64,000 nucleotides of DNA, taken from assembly GCF_014337195.1 (NCBI RefSeq), contig NZ_CP060634.1, positions 186,001 through 250,000 of the forward strand, read 5' to 3'. The position numbers and the translations under genes are program-made. A model generated the notes under the pieces. The model ran no database searches. It worked only from the letters and a program-made list of their open reading frames with translations, and was not told the origin of the DNA. This document shows, in pieces, positions 8,771 through 17,500 of this stretch (position 1 is the stretch's first letter; every line of letters starts with the position of its first letter). This stretch comes from Qiania dongpingensis. GTDB taxonomy: Bacteria; Bacillota; Clostridia; Lachnospirales; Lachnospiraceae.

Positions 8771-9250
8771 CTTCTTTCCCTCCCGGTTAGCGGCATAGTA
8801 CAGAATATGCGCTCCGGCTTGTACGATATGAGAAATAAGGCTGAAACGGGCGGTTGTTAGCTGCAACCTCACGGGAGTTTCACCCCGGCCCATGCTTATG
8901 GGTGCGCCGCGCAATACTTTGAGGGTGTTCAACGCGGGAGTATCATTGTGCCGCCTTGTATGTCGTCGCCCACAAGCTGCTAAACCTGTTTTACGGCGCG
9001 GTAGTTGTCGCTCGACTTTTCCCCGTAGGGGAAAAGCTGTCATGGCGTACCCGCCGACTGGCTCGGTACAGACGGAATGTACCCGTTTGCCTGTTATGCT
9101 GCGCACCAAAGGCCGCTTTCTTTGTCAAAGAACAATAGGCTTTGTCGGCCTGCAAAAGCACATCAACAGCGGATATGCTTTTGCGGAACGACAAATAGCC
9201 CATAACGGGAAGCGTGGAAAGGGGACACGCTCCCCGCATGGGCTAAAAGA
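8771..9250 (-). other. Gene-free stretch with five hairpins (candidate structured RNA)
   Basis: No convincing gene in about 480 bases lying between DUF6870 and the HTH gene, all read on the minus strand. Hairpins: CCCAT/ATGGG (8889-8902), CTTTTCCCC/GGGGAAAAG (9016-9036, perfect 9 bp), GGTACA/TGTACC (9065-9083), a nested TTTGTC plus GCAAAAGCA stem (9141-9195), and a nested GCCCAT plus AGCGT stem (9198-9243). Function unknown. Confidence 0.4.
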
Positions 9251-9493
9251 TTATCCTACATGAAAAGCAAGGGTGCGGGTAATAAGGCGCACTTGCAGCC
9301 TGTTACGCATTTCCTCGTCCACATAGGAATAGGTATTGCCCGCGTCGTCTTTCAGCGTGCGGGTACAAAGTTTCGCTATGTAACCCTCGTAGTGCTTCAA
9401 GATCGCGCACATGGCGGTTGTGTCGCCGTTTGCCGCTGCGGAAATGACAGGGAACGGCAACAGATTTTCAGACTTCCTAACGGTATTCATCAT
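9251..9493 (-). CDS. HTH_16 domain protein (Tn916 Orf8-like)
   Basis: 80-residue helix-turn-helix protein (FPVISAAANGDTTAMCAILKHYEGYI) of the type found between the sigma factor and integrase in Tn916 relatives. Family knowledge links it to control of excision and transfer. The start at 9493 follows GGAGGG by 8 bases and lies within the end of the sigma-factor gene, so the two are translationally coupled. Confidence 0.8.
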   Translation of the reverse strand: MMNTVRKSENLLPFPVISAAANGDTTAMCAILKHYEGYIAKLCTRTLKDDAGNTYSYVDEEMRNRLQVRLITRTLAFHVG

Positions 9494-9914
9494 CTGCTTT
9501 TCCCTCCAAATACTGTTTGATTTTCGCAAGCGCGGATTTCCTGTGCCGGAAAACCGTCGTGCGTACAACATTCAGCAGTTCGCCAATTTCCGCGTCGCTC
9601 ATATCCAAGAAGTAGGACAAAAGGATAATGTCGCGTTTCCTTTCGGGCAAAGCGTTAAGGGCTTCGGCAAGCAGTTCATTTTTGACGAGTACATCAAAGC
9701 CGGACACTTGAAAACGGAAATAATCGCTTTCGTATTCGTCCGTTGTGAAAAGCTGCGCGAGTTCGCTTTCGCTCAAATCCGAAAAAGTAACTTCGCGTGC
9801 TGCGCGTTTCGCAAGAGTGCGGCGGTGGCTTTTCGCTTCGCCGACCAAAGTTTTCTTTGCTAATGCGTCGTACTGATGTTGTATTCTTTCCTTGTCGGAA
9901 GAAGATAGCTCCAT
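9477..9914 (-). CDS. Sigma-70-like regulator (Tn916 Orf7-like)
   Basis: 145-residue sigma factor-like protein. A divergent N-terminal part is followed by region 4 (ALPERKRDIILLSYFLDMSD, then AEIGELLNVVRTTVFRHRKS) that would contact the -35 element. The ATG at 9914 lies 8 bases after AAGGAGG; a GTG at 9923 overlaps that site and is less likely. In Tn916 the equivalent gene drives expression of the recombination genes. It is followed by the HTH gene with a 17-base overlap. Confidence 0.85.
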   Translation of the reverse strand: MELSSSDKERIQHQYDALAKKTLVGEAKSHRRTLAKRAAREVTFSDLSESELAQLFTTDEYESDYFRFQVSGFDVLVKNELLAEALNALPERKRDIILLSYFLDMSDAEIGELLNVVRTTVFRHRKSALAKIKQYLEGKADDEYR

Positions 9915-10039
9915 AGAGTTCACCTCCTTCCCGCGTGGAGTAGAGGACGGGAGTTAAGGGCTTGTCCTCTCTGCCCCTTTCGCTCCGTACCCGTTCGGGA
10001 GATGGCTCTTGAGTGCGCTTTTCAGAAAAAAGTTGAAAA

Positions 10040-10077
10040 AAGCAAAATGCGCCCGTCCGCAAGACGCGGACGGGCGC
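10040..10077 (-). terminator. Strong hairpin terminator (minus strand)
   Basis: GCGCCCGTCCGC pairs perfectly with GCGGACGGGCGC around a 5-base loop. On the minus strand it is followed by ATTTTGCTTTTTT. It lies just upstream of the sigma-factor gene. Confidence 0.75.
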
Positions 10078-10189
10078 AAAGGAAATGTAAGCAGTAGCTA
10101 AATGTATTGACAGTTCACATTCATAGCCGGAATATCCCGCTTGCGGAGCATAGCTTTTTTTGACCGCAAAGCATTAGGCGGGTTACAGT

Positions 10190-10234
10190 AAATAAAAATG
10201 GACACGGCGATACCTCCCCGATACCGCCGTATCC
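10190..10234 (-). terminator. Candidate terminator (minus strand)
   Basis: A 15-bp stem (10200-10234) whose three non-Watson-Crick positions are G-U wobbles only on the minus strand. It is followed there by ATTTTTATTT, so the minus strand is the likely sense. Confidence 0.55.
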
Positions 10235-10310
10235 TTAAAAAAGGGCGACTTTAATACACTACCCGCAATCCATTCTATAATAGGGAACAGCGGCTTTTGC
10301 GCAATATTAA

Positions 10311-10360
10311 ATAAAAAAGCCGATAACACATAGGTTTTTTGACCTAATGCGTTATCGGCT
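10311..10360 (-). terminator. Terminator after the RlmN/Cfr-like gene
   Basis: AGCCGATAACgCATtAGG pairs with CCTATGTGTTATCGGCT (two wobble positions) and is followed on the minus strand by TTTTTTAT. Confidence 0.8.
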
Positions 10361-10387
10361 CTGCGTCTATGCGTCTGGCACTTTTAA

Positions 10388-11371
10388 TCATTTTTTTTTG
10401 AATTTATTATATGTGTTAGCTAACTGTCCACAAGCCGCGTTAATCTCTCTGCCATGAGAAACTCTCATAGTAACTTCAAGTCCTGCTTGCTCTAATTGAT
10501 GTTTGAATGCAACTATTTCCCGTTTCTGTGGTGCTTTAATTCTTGAATTGCTTGTTGGGTTGTATTGTAACACGTTAATCATAACTTTTTTGCCCCGAAA
10601 CCATTTTGCAAGTTGTCTTACATCTGAGGGCCGGTCATTTATACCCGGTAAAAGCAAATACGCAAAGACAATTTTGCGATTATGCCTTTCAGAATAGGAT
10701 AAGGCTTGCTTAACAACATCTTCAATAGCATATATGCGCATGTGAGGAATAATACGATTTCTTGCAGATTGTGTTGCTGCGTGTAAAGATATTGTCAACT
10801 GAATTTTAAGATGTTCCTCGCGCAATTTTTTTAATTGATCGACCGGACCAACTGTTGATATGGTAATGCCGTCGGTTGGAAAGTTGAGCCCATATCTATC
10901 TCGGAGAATATGGATTGCTTTTATCAAGTTGTCATAATTGAATAAAGGCTCTCCCATACCCATAAAAACGATACGGTTTACTTTTCGACGCAACAATATA
11001 ATCTGTTGTACGATTTCTGACGATGTTAGATTACGAACAAAGCCATTTCGCCCGGACTCACAAAAAATACAACCAACAGGACAACCGACTTGTGTGCTCA
11101 CGCAAACAGTTCCACCATCTCGCCGCTTGATAAAAACCGTTTCAATGTATTTGTTGTCTTTCAGTTCGTAAACATACTTTTCAGTATCACTGCTTTTGCA
11201 AATATTTTTTACCAACATTGATAGATTTTTTTTGCGTGGTAATTGCTTATATAATTCTTCATATAAGGCTTTTGCTTCATTCTCGCCAATAACTTCCGAC
11301 ATTTCTTTGTAAGTAAATCCGTATGGATCATTCCGTACTTCCGCAGGCGTATATTTAGGTAAACGTTTCAT
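10388..11371 (-). CDS. RlmN/Cfr-family radical SAM 23S rRNA methyltransferase
   Basis: 327 residues. Radical SAM cluster motif CPVGCIFC at residues 97-104, GMGEPL, and the resolving cysteine in AACGQL at about residue 314, all required for methyl transfer to the C2/C8 of A2503 in this family. The N-terminal accessory part is shorter than in E. coli RlmN, placing the cluster nearer the Cfr spacing. It is ICE cargo, AT-rich compared with its neighbours, coupled by 17 bases to the KTR gene upstream, and lies behind a leader-peptide attenuator. Whether it modifies C2 (RlmN) or C8 (Cfr, antibiotic resistance) cannot be decided by eye. SD AAAGGA precedes ATG 11371. Confidence 0.85.
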   Translation of the reverse strand: MKRLPKYTPAEVRNDPYGFTYKEMSEVIGENEAKALYEELYKQLPRKKNLSMLVKNICKSSDTEKYVYELKDNKYIETVFIKRRDGGTVCVSTQVGCPVGCIFCESGRNGFVRNLTSSEIVQQIILLRRKVNRIVFMGMGEPLFNYDNLIKAIHILRDRYGLNFPTDGITISTVGPVDQLKKLREEHLKIQLTISLHAATQSARNRIIPHMRIYAIEDVVKQALSYSERHNRKIVFAYLLLPGINDRPSDVRQLAKWFRGKKVMINVLQYNPTSNSRIKAPQKREIVAFKHQLEQAGLEVTMRVSHGREINAACGQLANTYNKFKKK

Positions 11372-11573
11372 TTTTATATCCTTTCTTATAAATAATAAAA
11401 GTTTGTTTTTCTGTATTTTTGATTACAATCTCTAATTTTTCTACATCAATGATATGCGTCAATTTGCATTTAGGGCAGAAAAGAGGAAAATCTTTTAATA
11501 CAGTATTATGAAATACTTGAACTCTCGTCTTTCCGTTACAAATCGGACATTTTATCCAATATTTTTTAAGCAT
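11355..11573 (-). CDS. Cysteine-rich KTR domain protein (Tn916 Orf6-like)
   Basis: 72 residues with two CxxC knuckles (CPICNGKTRVQVFHNT and CPKC), containing the GKTRV core that names the Cys_rich_KTR family. Relatives lie directly downstream of ribosome-protection tet genes in Tn916-type elements. Here it is the first gene behind the leader/attenuator and overlaps the methyltransferase gene. Function unknown; a zinc-ribbon fold is likely. Confidence 0.82.
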   Translation of the reverse strand: MLKKYWIKCPICNGKTRVQVFHNTVLKDFPLFCPKCKLTHIIDVEKLEIVIKNTEKQTFIIYKKGYKNETFT

Positions 11574-11596
11574 TATATTTCACTCGTCCTTTTTAC

Positions 11597-11642
11597 ACAA
11601 AAAATGCAGGTCAATCCTCAACATGAGCATTGACCTGCATTT
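11597..11642 (-). terminator. Second leader terminator upstream of KTR gene
   Basis: A perfect 14-bp stem (AAATGCAGGTCAAT with ATTGACCTGCATTT, 13-base loop) followed on the minus strand by a T-run. It stands 24 bases before the KTR start, so transcripts from the leader promoter must read through it. Confidence 0.85.
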
Positions 11643-11729
11643 ATAATGCACAGAGCAGTACAACAAAACTAAGGCATAGCTTGCACTATATCTATACGTC
11701 GTTAGTTTTTTGTATAGCATCCGCAAAAT

Positions 11730-11784
11730 AAGCATGACAAAAAAGCCCATGTTGAAAATGGGAAAATCCTTTTTTTCAATGCTT
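11730..11784 (-). promoter_or_regulatory. Leader attenuator hairpin
   Basis: The inner stem CCCAT/ATGGG is enclosed by AAAAAAAG/CTTTTTT and an outer AAGCAT/ATGCTT stem (11730-11735 with 11779-11784). The inner stem plus CTTTTTT is a terminator. The outer stem overlaps the leader-peptide stop codon, so a ribosome stalled near the end of the leader would break the hairpin. Confidence 0.7.
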
Positions 11785-11809
11785 ATCTAATACGCATGCT
11801 ATGCAACAT
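11783..11809 (-). CDS. Leader peptide MLHSMRIR
   Basis: An eight-codon reading frame with an excellent ribosome site (AAAAGGAGG at 11818-11826, 8 bases from the ATG). Its size, position and overlap with the attenuator match leader peptides that control ribosome-protection tet genes and other antibiotic-induced genes. Translation of the peptide is inferred. Confidence 0.65.
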   Translation of the reverse strand: MLHSMRIR

Positions 11810-11837
11810 AAACGCCGCCTCCTTTTACATAAATTTT

Positions 11838-11866
11838 ATTTTATCAGAAAATCAGTCTACTGTCAA
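11838..11866 (-). promoter_or_regulatory. Promoter of the leader/KTR/methyltransferase unit
   Basis: TTGACA (11861-11866) and TAAAAT (11838-11843) with a 17-base spacer on the minus strand, about 30 bases before the leader peptide. Confidence 0.8.
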
Positions 11867-11959
11867 TACACAACAGGAAGTATTTAACCTAATGATATGA
11901 ATTGTGTGGACATATCCAAAAAGAAAGGTGAACTGTAAAATGTAACAGGGTGAATGAAA

Positions 11960-12316
11960 ATGGCAAAAAGACCCGTACCATTGTACGACTTTAAGGCTTT
12001 CGGGGCAGCTATAAAAGCCGCGAGAAATGAATACGGCGAGAGCCGCAAAAAGGTAAGCGACGAGTTATATATTTCCCCGCGCTACCTTGCGAATATCGAG
12101 AACAAGGGACAACAGCCGAGTTTACAGGTATTCTATGACCTTGTAACCCGGTATCATATTTCGGTAGATCAATTTTTCTTCCCGAACAGCAATGCGGAGA
12201 AATCCACCGGGCGGCGGCAGCTTGACGCGCTGCTGGACGGTATGAGCGATAAAGGCATACGGATTGTAACCGCAACAGCAAGGGAGATAACGGAAGTCGA
12301 AAAAGCAGAGGATTAA
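11960..12316 (+). CDS. XRE-family regulator (Tn916 Orf9-like)
   Basis: 118-residue DNA-binding protein with an N-terminal Cro/CI helix-turn-helix (GAAIKAARNEYGESRKKVSD then ELYISPRYLANIE). It is divergent from the leader-controlled unit and upstream of the mobilisation genes, the place of the Orf9 repressor in Tn916 relatives. I chose ATG 11960, 9 bases after AGGG; an ATG at 11954 would add two residues. Confidence 0.82.
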   Translation: MAKRPVPLYDFKAFGAAIKAARNEYGESRKKVSDELYISPRYLANIENKGQQPSLQVFYDLVTRYHISVDQFFFPNSNAEKSTGRRQLDALLDGMSDKGIRIVTATAREITEVEKAED

Positions 12317-12432
12317 CCTCACAATATGAGAAATCGGGAGATTGCAGCGCATGGCGGCTGCAATCTTTTTTTGCGTCCAAAATCAAGGGAATGCGCAACA
12401 AATACCGCCTTTCGGTAGGGGTATGGAGTAGA

Positions 12433-12497
12433 TAGCAAGCACAGCAAACGAGTACCCGTTTGCGAAAAATGCTTGTTGGGATAATCCCAAACCCTTA
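12433..12497 (+). repeat. oriT/regulatory-type repeat, copy 1
   Basis: 65 bases containing two palindromes, GCAAACGagtaccCGTTTGC and TTGGGATaATCCCAA. The same sequence recurs in opposite orientation at 17986-18084. Copy 1 ends 20 bases before mobC, the usual place for the transfer origin of this relaxase type; it could equally be a promoter-operator. Confidence 0.65.
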
Positions 12498-12517
12498 TAC
12501 CGAAAGGCGGCGCGGAA

Positions 12518-12847
12518 ATGGAAAACCGAAAGAGAAATATCCAAATGAAGTTTTACGTTACGGAAGAAGAAAAGCGGCTGATCGACGAGAAGATGAAGCA
12601 GCTTCCCATAAAGCAGTATGGGGCATACTTCCGCAAAATGGCGATTGACGGGTATATCCTTGTCATTGACCGAAGCGACACGAAAGCATATATCCGGGAA
12701 CTGCAAGCGGTGAGCCGGAACATCAATCAAATTGCCAAACGCGCCAACGCGACGGGGGCGGTTTACCAGCAGGACATTGAGGATATAAAAAAGGCGGTGG
12801 ACGAGATATGGCGGTTACAAAGACGCACCCTATTAAATCAACCTTAA
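12518..12847 (+). CDS. MobC-type relaxosome accessory protein
   Basis: 109 residues starting MENRKRNIQMKFYVTEEEKR, a ribbon-helix-helix mobilisation protein that helps the relaxase at oriT, with the family motif AVSRNINQIAKRANATG in the C-terminal half. Its last 40 bases overlap the relaxase gene, and the oriT-like repeat lies immediately upstream. Confidence 0.88.
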   Translation: MENRKRNIQMKFYVTEEEKRLIDEKMKQLPIKQYGAYFRKMAIDGYILVIDRSDTKAYIRELQAVSRNINQIAKRANATGAVYQQDIEDIKKAVDEIWRLQRRTLLNQP

Positions 12848-14142
12848 AGGCCGCAATAGACTATATCTTAAATCCCGAAAAGACAGACGGAAAGCTGCTT
12901 GCGTCCTCTTTCGGCTGCGGGCTGGAAACCGCCGATATAGAGTTTGCATGGACGCGGGAAGCTGCCGGAGATCGCGGCACACATTTAGGGCGGCACTTGA
13001 TACAATCCTTTGCGGTAGGCGAAACCACGCCGGAAGAAGCGCACAAAATCGGCATGGAACTTGCGCAAGCGGTGTTAGGCGGCAAGTATGAGTTTGTTTT
13101 GACAACCCACGTCGATAAAGACCATCTGCATAATCACTTGATTTTCAACGCGGTTAGCTTCGTTGACTACAAAAAGTATCATTCCAACAAGCAAAGCTAT
13201 CACGCTATCCGACGCACCAGCGACAGGATATGTAAAGAGCATGGGCTATCCGTCGTCGTGCCGGGACAGGACAAAGGGAAAAGCTATGCGGAATACACCG
13301 CCGAAAAGCAAGGAACAAGCTACAAAGCCAAGCTGAAAACGGCGATAGATACCCTCATTCCCCAAGTCAAAGATTTTGACGAACTGCTGCGCCGTTTGCA
13401 GGAAATGGGGTATGAAATCAAACAGGGCAAATATATTTCTTTCCGCGCTGCCGGACAGGAACGGTTTACCCGCGCAAAGACGCTCGGCGCGGCCTATACG
13501 GAAGAAGCCATAAAGGAGCGTATCAAGGGCGTATATATTGCCAAGTCAAAGCCGCTGCGGGAAGATAAGAAAATCCGGCTTGTCGTCGATATTGAAAACA
13601 GCATTAAAGCCCAACAATCGGCGGGCTATGAACGGTGGGCGAAAATCCATAATCTGAAACAGGCTGCAAAAAGCATGAACTTCTTGACCGAAAACAAGAT
13701 TGAATATTACAGCGACCTCGAAAGCAAAATCGCGGATATTATGACCGCCCATGACGCGGCGGCAAGGGCGGTTAAGGAAGTGGAACAGCGTATGTCCGAT
13801 TTATCGCTGCTTATCAAGCACACCACCACATACCGACAATTAAAACCGATTTACGAGGAATACAAGAAATCGCGGGACAAGGAAAAGTATCTGCGGGGGC
13901 ATGAAAGCGAAATTATCCTGTTTGAAGCTGCGGCAAGGGCACTCCGGGAAATGCAGATAAAGAAGCTGCCCGATCTCGCCGCGCTGCGCAAGGAGTATAG
14001 CGGCTTAAACGACAGGAAAAGCAAATTGTATGAGGATTACCGCCAAGCGAAAAAGCAAATGCAGGAGTACGGCGTTGTCAAAAAGAACGTCGATAGTATT
14101 CTTTACCCGTCCCAAAGCAAGGCGCGGGAGCAGGAGCGATAA
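12808..14142 (+). CDS. Relaxase / mobilisation nuclease (MobA/VirD2 family)
   Basis: 444 residues. The N-terminal relaxase domain carries the metal-binding HVDKDHLHNHLIFN (HxDxxHxHN) at about residue 100, and the C-terminal half is a long Lys/Glu-rich helical region. It nicks oriT and pilots the ICE strand into the recipient. It starts inside mobC (40-base overlap), indicating coupled translation. Confidence 0.93.
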   Translation: MAVTKTHPIKSTLKAAIDYILNPEKTDGKLLASSFGCGLETADIEFAWTREAAGDRGTHLGRHLIQSFAVGETTPEEAHKIGMELAQAVLGGKYEFVLTTHVDKDHLHNHLIFNAVSFVDYKKYHSNKQSYHAIRRTSDRICKEHGLSVVVPGQDKGKSYAEYTAEKQGTSYKAKLKTAIDTLIPQVKDFDELLRRLQEMGYEIKQGKYISFRAAGQERFTRAKTLGAAYTEEAIKERIKGVYIAKSKPLREDKKIRLVVDIENSIKAQQSAGYERWAKIHNLKQAAKSMNFLTENKIEYYSDLESKIADIMTAHDAAARAVKEVEQRMSDLSLLIKHTTTYRQLKPIYEEYKKSRDKEKYLRGHESEIILFEAAARALREMQIKKLPDLAALRKEYSGLNDRKSKLYEDYRQAKKQMQEYGVVKKNVDSILYPSQSKAREQER

Positions 14143-14292
14143 GGCGCAAAACAAGGGGTAGCAAGTGGAACATTAAGGGCTGAAAACGCCTGTGTTTCTG
14201 CGGCTTCCAGCGCGGGGAAACGGCATAGACGATACTTTATATTCAAACCCGCAAAAACAGCTTTCTAATTGTCCACGCAAGGACAAAAAAAG

Positions 14293-14333
14293 AACAGGGG
14301 CGCGGTGCCGGAAATCGGCAACCGCGCCCCTGT
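14293..14333. terminator. Bidirectional terminator between relaxase and TTRAP genes
   Basis: AACAGGGGCGCGGT pairs with ACCGCGCCCCTGTT, with an inner GCCG/CGGC extension; T-rich or A-rich tracts lie on both sides. It lies between convergent genes. Confidence 0.85.
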
Positions 14334-14343
14334 TTTCTATGGG

Positions 14344-14553
14344 CTATTCCTCGTCGGTCAAGATAAACTCCCGTTCGGAAAACTCGCTGTCCGTCATGGC
14401 TTGCAGCTTTTTCACCGCTGCGGCGGCAAGCTGGCGCATATCCTCGTCCATATAGGGCATGGCGGCAAGGATATTTTCAAGCGTTGTTTCCCGGCTGTCC
14501 TCGGCGTAAATCGCAATTATGTTTTCTTCCTCAATGGTAAAGCGGATATTCAT
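14344..14553 (-). CDS. Transposon-transfer assisting protein (TTRAP family)
   Basis: 69-residue acidic protein (MNIRFTIEEENIIAIYAEDS, then TLENILAAMPYMDEDM) recognised as the TTRAP family of Tn1549-like elements. Its molecular role is unknown. It lies 4 bases downstream of the large anti-restriction gene, in the same operon. Confidence 0.75.
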   Translation of the reverse strand: MNIRFTIEEENIIAIYAEDSRETTLENILAAMPYMDEDMRQLAAAAVKKLQAMTDSEFSEREFILTDEE

Positions 14554-14557
14554 ACTA

Positions 14558-17500
14558 TCAAACCTCCAAATCCTTTTTCTGCTCTTTCTGCTTGTCTTTC
14601 GGCTGCTGCGCCGCCTGTTTCTTGTACTCGTCCAGCTTCTTCAAAATGGACGGTTTCTTTTGCGGCTGCTCCCGTTTCTCGGCTTTTACCGCTTTCGCAA
14701 GGTCGGTAACGGAAATCGCTTCGCCCGCCTTTGCCCGCTGCTCCAAATCCGCGACGGTGGGCGTTTGCGGCGTATTATTGATAATCCCGTCAAAGTTGTT
14801 GTCGTTCTGCTCTACAATGTCCTCAACGTGCTTTAAGGGATTATCCCGCTGCGGCTGCTCGGCGGCTATGGCATAAGCCTGTGTGCCATTTCCCATAATG
14901 AGATACTTCCCGTCCTCCGACGCATGATGAAAACCAAAGCCCGCCGCTTCGATCTGTTCGCGGCTCATGTCGGTAATGTAAAAGTTCCCTCGCGGCGTTC
15001 TGACGGTTTCGCCCGTCATAAGGCTTTCGGGGGTCGCTTCCGGCTGCTGCTTTTCAAGCTGCCCGCCCTTGTAGGAATACCCTTGCGCCGCGATTGCTTC
15101 AAGGGTCTTGCCCGTAACGTCGCCATAAATCCGCTTGTCTGCGTCTACAAGCAGTTGCAGCGTATCTTTTACGGTATCGGATAGGGCTTGCTGCTGTTCG
15201 GGAGATAGCTTATCAAATACGGGGGTCTGCTGCGCTTGCTCCTGTAAAAACTCCGGCACCTGCTGAAAACCTATGCTGTCTACATAATGGGCGGTGTTCT
15301 CGCCGTTCTGATGAAGCACAACAATGTCGGAAACGGAAAGGCTATGCCCCTTGAAGTCGGCGGGGCGGTCGATATTAAACTTTTCCCAAATGCCGCCAAG
15401 CGTCATATCCTTTGTAAGCGGTGCGGTATAGACGAGTTCATAATTTGCCCGGTCAACGAAATGCCCCGTTGCTTGCAGACGGTCGAAAGGCTCAAAGCGC
15501 AAATCCATAGTTTCCTCTCTGCGGGCTAACTGATAAATCCCGTAGCTGTCCTCCTTGCCGTTGAGAAGCAAGGTTTCTTTTGTTTTCGCTTCCTGCTCCT
15601 GCTCGGCTTGCCGCTGCTGCTGCAATTCGGTAAAATGCCCCTCGATCTCGGTAATGAGTTCCTTTGCGGTTGCCTGTATCGTTTCAAGGGACGCTTTTAA
15701 TTCGGTCATTTCCTTGCCGCTGCTCCACCCGGCAACATACCCGAAAGAGTAATCCGACGTATCAAGCCCGAAATGCTGACACACCGTATAGGCAACGCTT
15801 TCAGCCTGTACCTCGCGGCTGCGGCGGTCAACGCGGTTTTGTTCCTCCAGCGGGGCGTTTAAGTCCACGTCATGCAGCTTCGCATGGGCGATTTCGTGAA
15901 TGGCGGTCTTAACCGCTTGCAGCTCGCTCACACCCTCTTTGATAGCAATTCGCTTATCGGTCAAACTGAAATATCCGTTTGCGCCGTTTGTGATCTGCTC
16001 AAAAGCAATCGGAACGGGGGACGCTTTTTCAAGGGCAGCGAAAAAGTCCTCGTACTGTTCCACATCGGCAAGCAGCGGTTTGACGGAGAGGTCGGGAAAC
16101 TCCTTGCCCTCGGTCTGCGAAATGTCAAAGACGGTTACAACCTTAAAGGCGGGAACGGTAACTTCCTTTTCTTCCTTAACCGTCTTTCCCTCGCTGTCAA
16201 GTATGGGCTTTCTTGTGTCGGGGTCGATTTTATCCACCAGCTTTTTTACCTTGTAAGGTGCGGGGGCAAAGATTTTAATACCTTTCTCGCCGCTTTTCAC
16301 ATGGCGGTCAAACTCTTTCTGCCATTGTGAATAGCCCTTTACCAAATTGCCGCCCTGCATGGCGATTAGGATAGTGTTATTCAAGCTGTAATCGTGAAAC
16401 TTTGACATAGCCGTTAAAAACTCTTTGTAGCGGTCGCTGTCAAAAATCGCTTGTATGCCCTGTTCCAGACGGGCGGTGATCTCCTTTACCTTGTCGCCGG
16501 GTTTTTCAGAAGAAAGGATAATCGGCACGACGGGGCGGGGCTGCTGCGGCTCTGCGGTCTGTACGGCTGCTTGCTGCGTTTCGGCTGCGTCCATATAGGC
16601 TTTGTCCTGTTCGCCGCGCTCCGGCTGCGGGTAACTCATAATGCGGTATTCCTCCGGCACTTCGCGCCCCTCAAACTGCCGTTCCCACTCGTCGCCGCTT
16701 TCCACGATATAGCCGTATTCGGTAAACGCGCCTTTTTCCTGCGCGGCGGCGTTCCTGCCAAAAGTAGTAAGGTCAATGCCGCCTTTCCATTCTTCGGGCA
16801 TTTGTACCATGCCGGATTGATTTAAGTAATAGTCGCCCAAATCGCGGTAGGTATGTACTTCGGGAATATGGACGTAAAAATCCACGTTGTAGGTGAAGTC
16901 AATTACCTGTCCGATATTTGCAAGCCCGTTTTTCTGCTGCAAAGCTGCGTTCAGCTTGCCAACCTCGGCGGGGTCAAGCTGTTCGAGCCGCGCCGCAAGA
17001 AAATTGAGTTCGTCCACGTCGGCGGCGCATACCATTTCATAAGGCAAAGCAATATGTTTCTCTGGGTCGTCGGAATAGCCGCGAATGGAAAAATCCTGCG
17101 GGTTATCGGCGGTAATGCCGACGCTCTGCATAGCGGTCTGTAACTGCTCCTTTGTGGCGGGCATATCCAGCCAATAACCGCCGGGGTCGCCCGCTTCAAA
17201 ACGGCTGCGGTTGCCAATCATAATAGAAAACTGTTCGCTCATGTGTTCACGCTCCTTTTGCTGCCCGGTAGTTTCGGGGATAGCTGCCGCCTGTGGCTGC
17301 TGCTGCGGGGGTTCCTCACCCTCAATGGTATAGCCCGGTAAAAGCATACCGTTTACTTTGAAATGCTCGGCGTACTCCTGCGGGATAGGCGGGGAGATTT
17401 CCGTAAACAGACGGTCGTATGCTTTGATACGTCCATTCAGATACTTTTCCATAGCCGCCTTATCGGAAAAAACCTTTCTGTCCTGTCCGGCAATCTTCGC

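Noticed and set aside
8771..9109. 113-residue N-terminal extension of the DUF6870 gene
   Set aside because: Arg-rich, low-complexity translation of the hairpin region, no ribosome site, while ATG 8770 has a good one.
10098..10151. 17-residue minus-strand reading frame (MLRKRDIPAMNVNCQYI)
   Set aside because: No ribosome site and no recognised family; it could be a real micro-protein, but I cannot support it.
11783..11809. Leader as remnant of a tetracycline-resistance gene start
   Set aside because: The frame closes after eight codons and no ribosome-protection protein sequence follows; it is kept as a regulatory leader instead.
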